Shown: positions 38,128 through 49,221 of the stretch, piece by piece
Layout of the letters: each line of letters begins with the position of its first letter
Position numbering within the stretch: position 1 is the stretch's first letter
Assembly: GCA_030267565.1 (NCBI GenBank)
Contig: BRXU01000012.1
Coordinates: 2,850,501-2,914,500 of the forward strand
Length of the DNA: 64,000 nucleotides
Direction: 5' to 3'
Source: Pleodorina starrii
Taxonomy: Eukaryota > Chlorophyta > Chlorophyceae > Chlamydomonadales > Volvocaceae
The notes under the pieces: generated by a model
The model's database searches: none
What the model was told of the DNA's origin: nothing
What the model saw: the letters and a program-made list of their open reading frames with translations, nothing else
Program-made: the position numbers and the translations under genes

Positions 38128-39406
38128 CTGTTCAGCCATGCGCCGGGACCAGGCTCCGGCCTATACGTGGATATGGGACCCCCCCCATACACACATACAG
38201 ACATACTGACACACACACACACACAACCAGCCACCCTCCACCCTCCGAGAACACCCCGAGCCCAAACCCTCAACGTCCCGAGTCCCCCCGTCACGGCCCT
38301 ATTTGATTCGCTCTGATGAACCCTGACCCCGCTGTTGCCCCCTCCCTCCCCGCTGCCCCCCCCGTCTGCCCGCAGTCCGTCCCGCTGCCCATCCCCACCC
38401 GCGCCTGGCTGCTGAGCCACCTCCGGCAGCGGGGACTCAGCGACGCACTTGCCACCTGGCTGGCTAGCAACCTGCTGCCCCTCACCAAGCAGCAGCGGCA
38501 GCAGCAGGCGCAAGCCCTAGTAAAGCAGCAGCAACATCAACAGGTGGTGGGTGGCCAGCACTCCGCGCCGCCCTCCGCTGACTGGGGCCAACCACGCCCT
38601 CCTCATCCGCAGCCGCAATTCCGCAAGGATCCAGATCTGGATCCGGGTCCGGATCAGGATCCGTCGCGTTCTCTCGAGCAGCTCCCACCGCAGAGTCGCG
38701 GCTCAGAAAGAGCACCACCAGAGGTAGCGGTAGCAACACCAGCAGCAGCACCAGCACCAGCGCCACCAGCAGCGTCAGCAGCAGCATCAGCACTTGCAAC
38801 ACCAGCAGCGTCAGCACCAGCAGCGGCGGAGGGGCCGTTCACGTGGTCATTTGACATCCAGTGTGCTGGAAGCATGTACATGTCGTACAGGTGGGTGCGG
38901 AATGAGGCCTCGAGGCCCCTCCAGGGGGGGATGACGGAGAGGTGCGGCACTTGGGGGCGCTTGTTGAAGGACGTCGAACCCCTCTTCCCTCTTCCTTTCC
39001 CCTTCGAGCCCACGCCGCCGGCTCCGCACACATGCAAACACACACACCGTTGTACGGCACTCCCCCTGTGCAACCCCTCCTGTCCTCCAGGACCACCGAG
39101 TTCTGGCACGTTCTGGAGAGCCCGCCGTACGGCACTGCCGTCCATCTAGTGCAGGGCGCGCGCTCCGACCGCTGGCCGGAGGCCATGCAGCGGCGGCTGG
39201 CCGACGCAGCCGCAGCCGCAGCCGCAGCGGCAGCGGCGGCGGCAGCCGCGGGGCGGGCTCCTCCGAGTGGGGCAGCAGTGGACGAGGCCACTGCTGCGGT
39301 CGGCAGCTTCGAGCACCACTTGTTGGAGAGGGCCGGTCACTGGTTGCATGTGGACAACCCGGAGGGGCTGCTGAGGCTGGTGCTGCCGCGGCTGGCGGGG
39401 CTGTAG
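34513..39406 (+). CDS. Alpha/beta hydrolase, ABHD11-like, probably organelle-targeted
   Basis: A serine hydrolase of the alpha/beta fold, closest to the ABHD11/YbfF group; the natural substrate is unknown. Exons: 34513-34683, 35050-35225, 35783-35857, 36572-36944, 38376-38890, 39091-39406; all phases close, giving 541 aa. Key parts: strand and oxyanion loop TLFVLHGLLGCGRNW (64 on), DLRGHGGSSRR, AAEDVSRLIRHIMG, nucleophile elbow VLGHSLGGK with Ser152, LPIPTRAWLLSHLRQRGLS in the cap, and catalytic His520 in RAGHWLHVDNPEG. The N-terminus (about 57 aa, few acidic residues) suggests organelle targeting. The protein is about twice usual length because of a His/Gln/Ala-rich insert after the nucleophile elbow and Gln/Ala-rich stretches in exon 5. 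Intron 4 (36945-38375) carries a large inverted repeat and a transposase-like fragment. Confidence 0.88.
35333..35416 (+). repeat. ACTC/GATC-rich simple repeat in intron 2
   Basis: Alternating CTCACTCACTC and GATTACTCAC units followed by TCGATCGC units, within intron 2 of the ABHD11-like gene. Confidence 0.7.
37062..37551. repeat. Perfect 232-bp inverted repeat with 26-nt spacer
   Basis: Arm 37062-37293 is the exact reverse complement of 37320-37551; I compared every base and found no mismatch. The loop is 37294-37319. A weaker inverse match continues outward on both sides: GCAGCGAG near 37052 against CTCGCTGC near 37566, with ATGGTG or CACCAT beyond. The whole lies in intron 4 of the ABHD11-like gene, so its transcript would fold into a long perfect hairpin. 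Confidence 0.95.
37631..37720 (+). pseudogene. hAT-transposase-like fragment
   Basis: Translates as QRATILDPKVKAFSCFTLPA and onward to PFPFDP. The ATxLDPxxK pattern is typical of the conserved C-terminal core of hAT transposases. It is an isolated piece without the rest of the enzyme, just right of the inverted repeat inside an intron. Identification rests on one short motif. Confidence 0.35.
38091..38127 (+). repeat. (GGCT)9 microsatellite
   Basis: Tetranucleotide run in intron 4 of the ABHD11-like gene, 24 bp before the copy 7 motif. Confidence 0.85.
38151..38172 (+). repeat. Intronic 'CTATACGTG' motif, copy 7
   Basis: AGGCTCCGGCCTATACGTGG, sense orientation, in intron 4 of the ABHD11-like gene. 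A CA-rich tract follows and the acceptor is at 38375. Confidence 0.8.
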
Positions 39407-40606
39407 ACGTGACAGCGTCGCGCCCGCTACACCGGGGCCGGGGCGGGGGCGGGGGCGGGGGCAGCAGCCACCGGCGGGTAGTGGAGAAGATACCGCAGCG
39501 AAGGGACGGAGGCGGAACGTGTGAACGGGTGTCGAGCGGACCCGGCAGCAGCCACCCGGCGGGGTGGGGCGGGGAGGAGGGAGGGGGGGGCACTGCCCGG
39601 TGGAGGCTGCTGTCGAAAACCCGCCTACCGGTACTGTGCGTGACCTATACAGGGTGTATCTAAACAGGGAACTGGGTGACCTGGTGTGCGCGCGTGCGTG
39701 CAGGGCTGTGTGTGTGTGCGTGCAGGGCTGTGTGTGAGTGTGTGCGTGCGTGCAGGGGTGTGTGTGTGGTGGTGGTGTGTGGGGGTGTTCGCTGTGAGTC
39801 ACAGGATGCAACGCAGCAGTAGCAGCAGCAGCGACACACACCGGCGGCCTTTCCGCCTTTCCTTGGATCGCTCGCCCGGAGAGTCATCTCCGCTGTACCG
39901 GTAGCTGCAGTGCACGGCCAGCCGGCCCGCTAGGCCCCCTTTCCTTTCCTTCCTTCCCCAACGAGGGCCCCCTTTGGAGCCCACCCACTTGTTAACAACG
40001 GCAACTGTGGGGTGGCGGTCCAGGATGGTGCGTCCTCCCTGTCTTAAACTCTTGCTGGCTGCGCCAGGCTGGGTTTGCTGGCTGCGTGGGTGTTGTCCTG
40101 GGCGTGGTGCTCAGTCCCCGGGGTGGTTGCCCTCCTGGCCCGTGTCTGGCCCCCCGGTCGGCTCTTCCCTTGTCTCGTCGTCACGTCGAGGTGTGTGGTG
40201 GAGCCCCCTTTTACCGTATTTAAACCCTGCCTCCCCCCCCGGAGTAGAGTGCCGGTGGAGGCGTCGGTTTGGGTCTCTGTTCGGGGCTGGCCATGTCCCA
40301 GGTGGGAGGCGGCTCGTTTGGGTGGAGAGGCCGAGCCGGTGGTTTACGTAGGGACTGATGCGTGGGATGCCTCTCGTTCGGTTTGCTCGCTCGCTTAGTT
40401 AGCACGGCTTGCGACCTTCTGCGCCGCTGAGTTGCTTAGCCAGGGGTCGTGAGGGAGCTCCGGCTTGCGTGAGTGAGTGAGGGTCTGAGGGAGCGAGGCG
40501 CGCGGCGCGTAACAGGCGGACGTAGGCGCGCGCCCGCCCCTGCGCTGCGTTTCGGCCCGGTCAGGGGTGGCGGTGCTCGTCCGGTCTCAGGGCGAGTCGC
40601 CCACAG

Positions 40607-40611
40607 TGTAA
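40607..40611 (+). promoter_or_regulatory. Putative poly(A) signal of the ABHD11-like gene
   Basis: TGTAA inside CACAGTGTAATACC, 1.2 kb after the stop. Volvocine 3' UTRs are often long, but the assignment is tentative. Confidence 0.35.
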
Positions 40612-40767
40612 TACCCCCGTCAACAACCAATAAACAGCAAAAAAACACGGTTCGCGCACGATTTAATACCACCCATCAGTCCAGTCCTCTTTGGCTGGAG
40701 GGCGATGGGTTACTTCGCGCTTTCCTCCAGTTTGTTCGGAACGCGTGCGAATACGCGAACGCAAACT

Positions 40768-41123
40768 CACGATGTCACAATTAGACATATCACAATATGA
40801 CAGTAGCTGAACCTTATAATTTTATGCAAGACCAGCGCTGCCACACGATTGGGCGCAGGTATACACAAATCTTTGCCATGCTTGCCATGTCGGCGCGCGT
40901 TTGGCAGCTTCCCACAATGCAAGCCGCAACGTAACACGCGTGTGCAGCAACAGAAATAGCTGTCCTACTGTTCATGATTTTAAGGTTTGAGAGCTTGCCT
41001 AGCTGGAGAACTGTTGGTATGCCAACAGTCACGCGGTTGGACGTGACAGCGCTCGTCGTGGGGCGCTGGCCTTGCAAAAATTTTACAAGGTATACCTAGC
41101 TATTGTCATATTGTGACATCGTG
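40768..41123. mobile_element. MITE-like element with imperfect terminal inverted repeats
   Basis: Ends CACGATGTCACAA (40768-40780) and TTGTGACATCGTG (41111-41123) are exact inverses. The inverse similarity continues inward (AATATGACAGTAGCT against AGCTATTGTCATATT, then GCAAGACCAGCGC against GCGCTGGCCTTGC) with gaps, to about 65 bp per side. Total length is about 356 bp with no ORF of note. I could not identify a target-site duplication, so the superfamily is open. Confidence 0.6.
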
Positions 41124-41585
41124 GATTTGAAATATCGCGCATGCGCACGCGTTTCAAACAACTTGATGACTGCGATGGAGAACAGCGATAAGCTTTCGGA
41201 CAAGGGAACATGGTCGCTTCTCAGAAAATACGCATAATACTACAATGTAATTCAATGTGTGTAGTAAGCTTTCATGAATTAACAGCGACGGCAATGGACT
41301 GCATCATAGTGCGTTACCACATACAAAAAATAGGTTCGGAAGCGGTGAAAATGTGCTGCTAGCATCCGTTAAGCAGAAACAACTTATTTGGACAAAGCTT
41401 CTACGATATGTGGCGTATTGCATAGAAAGCAAGGAAGGGTACGGGTCCTCTACATCCTTAGGCTGGCGTACGGGTCCGCCATATAATGCTGTATCGGGCG
41501 CTGTGCATACTGCTCACCACACATAGTGGTATAGTGTCGCTAGAGACACACGTGGTGATTTTTCGCGCTCCTGTTTCTCTCAAGG

Positions 41586-43384
41586 ATGAGTTTCAGTTGC
41601 AGGCATCAGCGTCGATGGCTCTGCGGCCTCACAGCCCTGCTCGCATGTCTCGCGGGGCTGCTCCATTCCGCTAATGCCCAGTTTTGTACACCTACGCCGG
41701 GCTCTTGCTGGCCCTCGCGCGCCGCTTTCGCCACTTGGATGGCCACGCTCTCCAACAGCACGAATGTCTACAACCCCGACACCACACCGGATATCTTCTT
41801 CAGCGAGGCCACGTCCATGAACCTGCTGAAGAGGTAAACGCAACAAGCCTTCATTATTTAGCGCTGTCGATCCATGGCGCAGCCACCTCGGCCCGTCCGG
41901 TTGCCGTTCCGCTCCTTGCTACCTCGCTCGCCCGCGCATGCCCCCACCCGTCCCTCCAACCTCCCTCCATTCCCTGGGACCCGGGGGGGCACTCGCCCTG
42001 CCCTCCATCGCCGTGCCCCAATACTCCCTTCCTCGCCTGTCACCTCCCTTCCCCCCTGTCCGCCCGCCTTCGCAGCACCTTCCCCGGCCTGATCGTCGTC
42101 CCGGGCACAGAGTCCGACCTGCGCTCCTCCATGCTCTTCGCCTCTAAGAACCGCATCCGCGTCGTGGCGCGCTGCTCCGGCCACGACTTCAACGGCCGCA
42201 GCAACGGCCGCGGCGTGATGCTCATCAAGACGGAGAAGCTCAACTGGGTGACGTACGACAACGCGACGCAGACCGTGTCCTTCGGCTCCGGAGCCAACCA
42301 CGCCGACATCTACGGCGCGCTCGTCCCCTACAACCGCGTCTACGTGGGCGGCCAGTCCAAGACCGTCTGCCCCGCCGGCTGCCTCTCCGGAGGCTGCCAC
42401 GGCTTCCTCTCCCGCCAGTACGGCCTCGGCATCGACTCCATCGTCTCCATCCGCCTGGCTCTCTTCAACGGCACAGTCATCACCGCCAGCCGCACCCGCT
42501 TCGCCGACCTCTTCCACGCCTACCTCGGCGCCGGCGCCAACTCCTTCGGCGTCGCGCTGTCCTTCAAGGCCCGCACCTACCCCGCCCCCCCCGCCGTCAT
42601 CATGTTCGACGGGCTGTTCTCCATCGTCAGCCCCAACGCGCCCCAGGGCGCCACCGAGCCCAACGTCTACAGCGCCTTCTTCCTCAACACCACCTGGTTC
42701 GACTCCATGCCCCGGGAGCTGGCCGGCAATATCATCACGTTGGGGGGCTCCGTGCAGGTGAAGCTGGTCTACACCGGCGCCGATTACGATGGCCTGACGG
42801 CGGCGCTGGCGCCGCTGCTGGCGTCGGAGTTCCTGCTCGGCGCCGACGAGCCGCGCGTCTTCGCCAACCTGTACGACGTCGCACTGGACCTGTACCCGCC
42901 CGCCAGTGAAATCTGGGCGCGCAAATTCATCACCAGCGGCTTCCTGCAGCGCGACCAGCAGGTGCTCGACGGCGTCGCCGCCACGGTGGCGGCGGCGCAG
43001 CCCAACATGTGGATGTGGTTCGTCTTTGGCGGCGCGGTTCCGGAGCAAACCACGGGCTCGGTGCCCGGCGGCATGCGTACGGCAATGTACGAGGTGCTGT
43101 TCGGCGACCAGTGGGTTGACCCCACGGAGGATAGGGACCACGTGGAAGGGCTGGAGCCGCTGCTGCCGGTGCTGTACCAGGTGACCTCGGCGTCGTACAG
43201 CAACGAATTTACCGCCTGGAGCAAGTACAACAACGTGCCGGACTGGCAGACGCGGTTCTTCTCCAACTACAGCCAGCTGTTGGCGGTTAAGAAAAAGTAC
43301 GACCCGTGCAATCTGATGACGGCCAGGTTTGCGGTGGGCTCGGACCAGCCGACCGCGATTTGCAACTGCGCGCCTAAGGGCTAA
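41586..43384 (+). CDS. Secreted FAD-linked oxidase, BBE-like (paralogue 1)
   Basis: FAD-dependent oxidase of the PCMH/berberine-bridge-enzyme family, which oxidises sugars, alcohols or alkaloids using O2; the substrate here is unknown. Exons 41586-41833 and 42076-43384 (intron after phase 2) give 518 aa. Residues 1 to about 31 are a signal peptide (WLCGLTALLACLAGLLHSANA), followed by a Cys-rich start CTPTPGSCW. The FAD domain has RCSGHDFNGRSNGRG, where His119 matches the 8-alpha-histidyl FAD anchor. TVCPAGCLSGGCHGFLSRQYG has the Cys that in BBE forms the second (6-S-cysteinyl) link. The C-terminus KKKYDPCNLMTARFAVG is the BBE signature that closes the FAD site. Several N-x-S/T sites fit secretion. 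It is tandem with the paralogue at 47483. Confidence 0.88.
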
Positions 43385-46300
43385 GGAAGTGGCTGGTGGG
43401 GGTGGAGCGAAGGGTCATGTGCACGCGCGCGCCCGCCCGCGGGCCGACAGTGCCGAAAGCATGCGAGGCACGAGCTGTCGGTTTGTGGGGGAAGGGACCG
43501 CGGGGGCGGCGCGGTTAGGTGTGTGGGGCCGCGACCCGCGAGCGGAGTGGCTGCTGGCGGGTGCCCGAATGGATGGCTGGATGGACAGACGGATGCATGG
43601 ATGGATCCCCGGGGCCTGTAGCTGGGTTGAGTGGTTTTATTATTAAAAGAACTCGAGTGGACAGTGCGCGCTTCAGCGGGATGTACAGCGTTTCGTGTCG
43701 GCTTCTGCACACACCCGTCTTTGGCAAAATAGTGTAGTTAATGGCGTGATGTTTGTTGGGAGGCAGGGCGGAGGCGTACATACGTGGAACTAGGCGACAT
43801 GTGGCTTCTCGTTTGTTAAGTAGGTGCTCTTTGTTGTTGGTGTTGTTCTTCAAAAGCTTGAAAGGCAGGTTACCGTAAACTGGAATTGGCGCCGTAATGG
43901 CGTGACTCGATGCGTAGCCGTCTCCGGCAGCCATTTCGGCGCAAACTCGCTCCCGTTTATTTATTTTGCGGAGACTGTGGGGGAGGCAGGGATGCGCGTG
44001 GCTGTGAACTGTGCCGTACGATGTCGTACGCTGCGCCAATCAGTCGACTCCAGCACGTTGTTGCACTGTCGAGTGCTTTCCTAAAGACGCGCCACAATTC
44101 CCAGCAGGCAATCAGCCGCCGTTCTCCTTTTACTTATAGACCAGTGCCACGCCTGTCGCGCTGCCATGTGTTCCTATCCTCCAATTTCGAACACCACCGC
44201 GCTACCCGTACGATGTGCGACGCCACACCGGCAAGGGACCCAGGGTGCACCGGTGACTTTGTTTCGGCTTGTCATGTTTCCAATGCGGATCAGGGTTTAT
44301 ATATATTTAGTTTGGGAGAGCTCGCAGTCGTCAGTCTAGCAAGGGGGCAACGAGGCAAGTAAGGCTTCCCGGATAAAAAATATGCAGTCACCGCTGTAGG
44401 CCGCTGTCAGGCTCTGTCAGCATTCCGTGGAAAGGGTGGCGCGGTCGCGAACGGCGGCAACCCCGGCGGTGTTTGCACTTTGCAGTATGTCTATTCCTGG
44501 CACGCTGGCAGACCCTGGGCCCGCAGCTTCCTTCCTTCCTTCAGCTGCTGCTGTTGCCGCCTCCTTTTGAAGCCGGTGGGGGGAATGATCTCTCCTTTAA
44601 TTTGCGAGTGTGCGCAGCGCCGATGCACTGCTGGCTGCTGAATGCGGCTTGGCTTGGGGTGTGCGAGTGTGGGGTGGCGGGAAGGAGCGCCCGCCGGGGG
44701 ATGTCGGCGCTGCTGCTGCTGCTCCTGCTCTGGAATTCGATGCTGCGTGTGTGCATAGGGTTTTAGGGTTGGCGGGTGCGTGGTGCCTGGTGCCGTGTAA
44801 ACCCATGTTTTGCCCCCGACAAGTCACGAGTACGGCATTTCGGGCCGGGGGCGGCCATCATCATCATCATCGAGTTGGCAGTCGTGTCTCGTGTGATGTC
44901 TTGGACGGCAAAGGGGCCACAGACCCGCTCCATCAGCGCTCCGGGCGGCCCTCGAGCCGGAATGCATGCGTGCCAGCCCGCCTGACGTACGGTACGACTC
45001 GATGCGCCAATCATGCTTCTAATCGTGAAGGGGCTACCGCTCATCCCCATGGTCATCGAATATATATCGGTGCGAAAGGGGGGTTCGGTGGGCGTGTGTG
45101 GTCGTGGTACTGCAGTACCAAACCCCCACACTCTCCCCCCGGATTCACGGCCTCTCTGAACTGGAAGAATATGTACGTTGTGGTATTGTGAATAACAAGG
45201 GGAAGAGATGTCGAGGGTATTCTGTTTGTCAAGAACAAATGTCAGCGTCCAAATTTCCCAGTTTACTGCACAGGAAATAAATGAATGCGAGGTGCGCAAT
45301 GGCACACACACACGGAAGGTGGCCCGAGTAGTGCGGGCAGGGACAAGGGGTTGGTGTCGGCTTCCTTGAAGCCGGAAAAAGGGCGGGGCCCCGTTCAATC
45401 CGTACGGGTGGAGTTGAAGTGCTAGGGCGGCGAGGGCGTGAAGTGTGAGAGTGTCGACATTCCTGCTGATAGACAGCCAGAGCTTTATATCTGAAATGCC
45501 TGCTGCATGCTTCAGCAATCCGCCCCATGTTTAGCATCGCGCGCCGTCTCGGCACTGTGCAACTCTTCCGGCCAGCGCATTGGCTGAAGTTACTTGACAG
45601 TAGCCATACATGGAGTGTATCATTTACACATCACGCATGCTGACTTGCAAATAAATAGAAGTACAGCGGAACTGTTTGCAGTTGCCGACGAGAGTGCACA
45701 GGCTTCGCTACCGAGGTATTCGCCGTAGAGGAGGCTTGACAACTTTAACATTAGGACAGGGAATGTAAAAGTCCCCTAGGTTGCCGACTGGACTTGTTGG
45801 GCGGCCCGCAGCAGAAGACCGCCGCATCGTGCGTGCAATTTGCTTGCGGCTTGGCGTCCAACAACCAGCAGTTTGCCCCTCATGGTTTGCTCCTTGCAAC
45901 CTTTGTAATATAAATGTGCGTCAAGTCGGGCGGACCGGCAAGCAGAGCTGCTGTGGTGTGGTCGCGGGAAGAATGTTCGCAATGCAAACATAGTTGGTCG
46001 CCGAAACGAAGATTCATTTCACGCCGTCATGTCAGAAATCCACTTCGAGGAACGATGGATCTTCTGGAATTGATTATAGGCCGAGAGGCGTTGGTTTGAC
46101 CTCGGCCTGGGTTTATGGAGACTGCCAAACTGGTTTTTACTCATGCGATGTTGGGTTCCAATAATAAAGATACCATGCAATACAGAATGTAATATTTTAT
46201 TTATGCAGTATTTCCGTTGGCCGAGATTCCCTTCCCTTCCTACTAGGTTAGGACACCACAGTTCACAGTTCACAGGCACGGACATGGGCAATCCTACAGG

Positions 46301-47482
46301 GCGGGGCCCCCCTGGGCGCTTCGCGCTGGGGCCCCGCCCAAAAAGAGCGCAGCGGCGCAACCGATTAACCTACACCTACCTACAACCTCGAAGAGCGACC
46401 AATCGATCAACGATTCATTCGCCGACTACGACCTGCTCGTTACACCTATCCACGCCGGGAGGACGAGGACCCACAGTATTGTGGCCGTGCCGGCAAGCAT
46501 ACTCTGAGATTGCACATAGCGATGCTGAACATACGGGGGAACGAAATATGAAGATAAAGTGCGTGAAGGTACTTCGCTATGAGGATTTGTCCATAACAGG
46601 TCTGCGAACCCTCGCAAACCGCCCGCCTTGCACGCCAGCGGGTCTCGCCATTCTCGTGGGGCCATTCTCGTTCCGGCATGCGCATTTGTTAGGGCATGTC
46701 TTTACGTCGACCTGGGCCACCTACACTGAATCAGATGTACTGTATCGTGCTGACTGAGACGAGCAGAGGCACGCAGAGATACGCGACGCTCGTGTGGGCA
46801 CACGAGCCGGGAGATGTCCTCCAGAAGTGGATTACGACAAAGTACTTGCATAGGTACAGAAACTTCAGCCACTCTGGAACTTGGAAAGGCCTGCCTGCGC
46901 CTGAAGAACTGAAACTCAAGTCCGATTGATGTAAGAGGTTGGTGGTCAGTTAACTGCACATCATTTGCTAAAATTTTGACATTTATTTAGAAACGCCGGC
47001 TTACAATATGTGCGGTCTGTCCCGAATTACGACTTCCAAGTTGTTTGTATGCGTAAATGTTCGTGAATCCTTTTGGCGGGCTGCAGGGGACAGTGACGAA
47101 TTGCATCGCCATCGACACAAACATATTCCACTGTGTAATTTGTACGTATGTCCGCATTTATGTGCGATCTCACAGCGTTTTGACGAAAGGTGCCCACGAG
47201 GAGTCGAATCGTCTCCGTACATTGCTTATCCGTGTGTGCCATCGGTTGTAATGCTGGACAGTTATGTATATCTCATCTGAAACAAAAAATGATTTTTTCT
47301 GCCATTAAAAGGTAAACACGTACGGCACCAGCCAAAGTATCGTTTCGACGGGAGCCTGAGCATTGGATTGCCTGTGATTAGCTTGTAACTTTTTAGGTCC
47401 TCACACGCATATTGCCGGATACGCTTAGTAATAACGCTGAGGCGTTCGATTCTCGCACTCCGCGTGCAACGTGACGGTAACT
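43385..47482. other. Region between the two oxidase genes
   Basis: About 4.1 kb without a supportable gene. The second half is AT-richer than the gene bodies. It holds a GC-rich hairpin (46299-46339) and short simple repeats such as ATGG units near 43570-43610. The 12-nt GC block of that hairpin (GGGCGGGGCCCC) also occurs at 45381. Confidence 0.45.
46299..46339. repeat. GC-rich hairpin
   Basis: GGGCGGGGCCCC (46299-46310) is perfectly inverse to 46328-46339, with a 17-nt loop. It sits in otherwise AT-rich intergenic DNA. Confidence 0.7.
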
Positions 47483-49221
47483 ATGGCGCCGCGAGCTGGC
47501 CAACTGGCCCTTCCCGCTTTAGCATGCGGGCTACTTTTTATGCTGTGTAGCACGGCTCACGCCGCCTTCTGCACGCCGACAAGCGGAACCTGCTGGCCGG
47601 ACAAGGCAGCGCTGAACGCATGGATATCCACTCTCTCCGGCGCCACCGCGGTTGTGCTGTGGGACAAGACCCCGGACAAGTTCATCAGTGCATCGGCGAC
47701 CATGAATCCACTGAAGAGCAATTTTCCGGGCTTGATAGTGTCGCCTGTGTCGGAGCGGGACCTGCGCTCGGCAGTTCAATTCGCCCAGACCTGGAAGCTC
47801 CGAGTCGTGACCAGGTGCGCATGTGCCCCTGCGCGGCCCCCCTCGCTGCGTACCCTAAATCCGCCGGGCCCTGTTTATGCTGGCCGGACCAGGATCCCCT
47901 GGCCCCCTGGCCCCCGTGATGGCAGGGCCGCCCGACGCACCGCCCTTGCGCTGTGCTCTAAAAAGTGGCGCCCTACAGTATCCCATCTCTTTGGCGTCGT
48001 TCGTTTTCCAGGTGCTCCGGCCAGGACTACAACGGCCGCAGCAACGGCCGCGGCGTGATGCTGATCCGCACCGACAAGCTGAACCACGTGGAGATGGATC
48101 CCGAGACGGGCGTCGTCACCTTTGGCGCCGGCGCCACCCACGAGGACGTCTACGCCGCCGTGGCCAACTTCGGCCGCGTATTCGTGGGCGGCCAGTCGCG
48201 CACCGTCTGCCCCGCCGGCTGCCTGGCGGGCGGCTGCCACGGCCTGCTCTCCCGCCAATACGGCCTCGGCATCGACTCGGTTCTGTCCATCCAGCTCATG
48301 CTCTTCAACGGCACGCTCCTCACCGCCGCCCGCGACTGCTACGCCGACCTGTTCCACGCCTACCTCGGCGCCGGCGCCAACTCCTTCGCCGTCGCGCTCA
48401 GCTTCTCCGCACGCACCTACCCCGCCCCCGCCCAGATCCTCAAGCTGGAAGTCAGCCTGGCCACCCTCAACCAGAACCTGCGCGGCGCCACCTTCCCCAA
48501 CCTCTTCTCCGAGTACATCCTCAACCTCCGCTGGTTCAACTCCCTGCCCCTGGAGCTCGCCGCTAACATCGTCGCCGACGGCGCCGGCGGCGTCTACATC
48601 CGGTTCTACTACACGGGCGGCGACTACGTGGGCGCCTTCAACGCGCTGCAGCCCATGCTCAACTCGCCCTACGTCCGCGGCGTCACGCCCATCACCAACT
48701 ACAGTTCCATGTTGGAAGTCGTGCGGGACAACGAGCCGGCTGCGTCGGAGCTGTGGTCGCGGACGTTCCTGGGCAACGCCTTCCTGCCGCCCCGACAGGA
48801 CGTCCTCAGCAACGTCTCGCGTATCCTCGGGGCGACCACGCCGCCCATGGTGCTGTGGCTGGTGTTCGGCGGCGCGGTGCGGATAGGCAACGCGGGCTCG
48901 GTGCCGGGCGGCATGCGGGCCGCGATGTACGAGGCGGTGTTCGGCGACAAGTGGTTTGATCCGGCGGAGGACGAGGCGCGCATGGAGGTGGTGAGCAGCG
49001 CCTACCTGCCGGTGTTGTACTCGTTCGGCGCGCACTCGTACAGCAACGAGTACACGACCTGGGGCAACCGGTTCAACATCCTGGCGGATTGGAAGAGCCG
49101 CTTCTTCGCCGATTACGCGGGCCTTATGCGCGTGAAGCAAAAGTACGACCCGTGCAATGTGTTCACGGTCAGGTTCGGCGTTGGGTCGGACCAGCCGACC
49201 GGCACGTGCTTCGACGACTGA
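47483..49221 (+). CDS. Secreted FAD-linked oxidase, BBE-like (paralogue 2, anchor His lost)
   Basis: Paralogue of the gene at 41586, similar along its whole length. Exons 47483-47814 and 48012-49221 give 513 aa. The ATG at 47483 opens a signal peptide (LALPALACGLLFMLCSTAHA) followed by FCTPTSGTCW. The FAD-domain motif reads RCSGQDYNGRSNGRG: Gln115 replaces the FAD-anchoring His found in paralogue 1. The second anchor Cys is kept (TVCPAGCLAGGCHG), as is the BBE tail KQKYDPCNVFTVRFGVG. The frame is intact and conserved elsewhere, so it is probably functional, with FAD held by one covalent bond or none. Its only intron (between VVT and CSGQ) is at a different place from the intron of paralogue 1. 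Confidence 0.88.

Larger units (their letters stand above)
39407..41585. other. Intergenic region containing a MITE-like element
   Basis: 3' flank of the hydrolase gene (TGTAA at 40607) and promoter side of the first oxidase gene. The part after 40,650 is markedly AT-richer. A TATA-like ATATAAT at about 41480 precedes the oxidase ATG by about 105 bp. I see no gene here. Confidence 0.5.

Noticed and set aside
41858..43141. 427-codon minus-strand frame opposite the first oxidase gene (likewise 47875-49392 opposite the second)
   Set aside because: Antisense shadow caused by the strong GC third-position bias of the real gene; rich in Val/Gly/Glu with no domain.
44761..44768. TTTTAGGG, the Chlamydomonas-type telomere unit
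   Set aside because: A single unit with no array, so chance occurrence.
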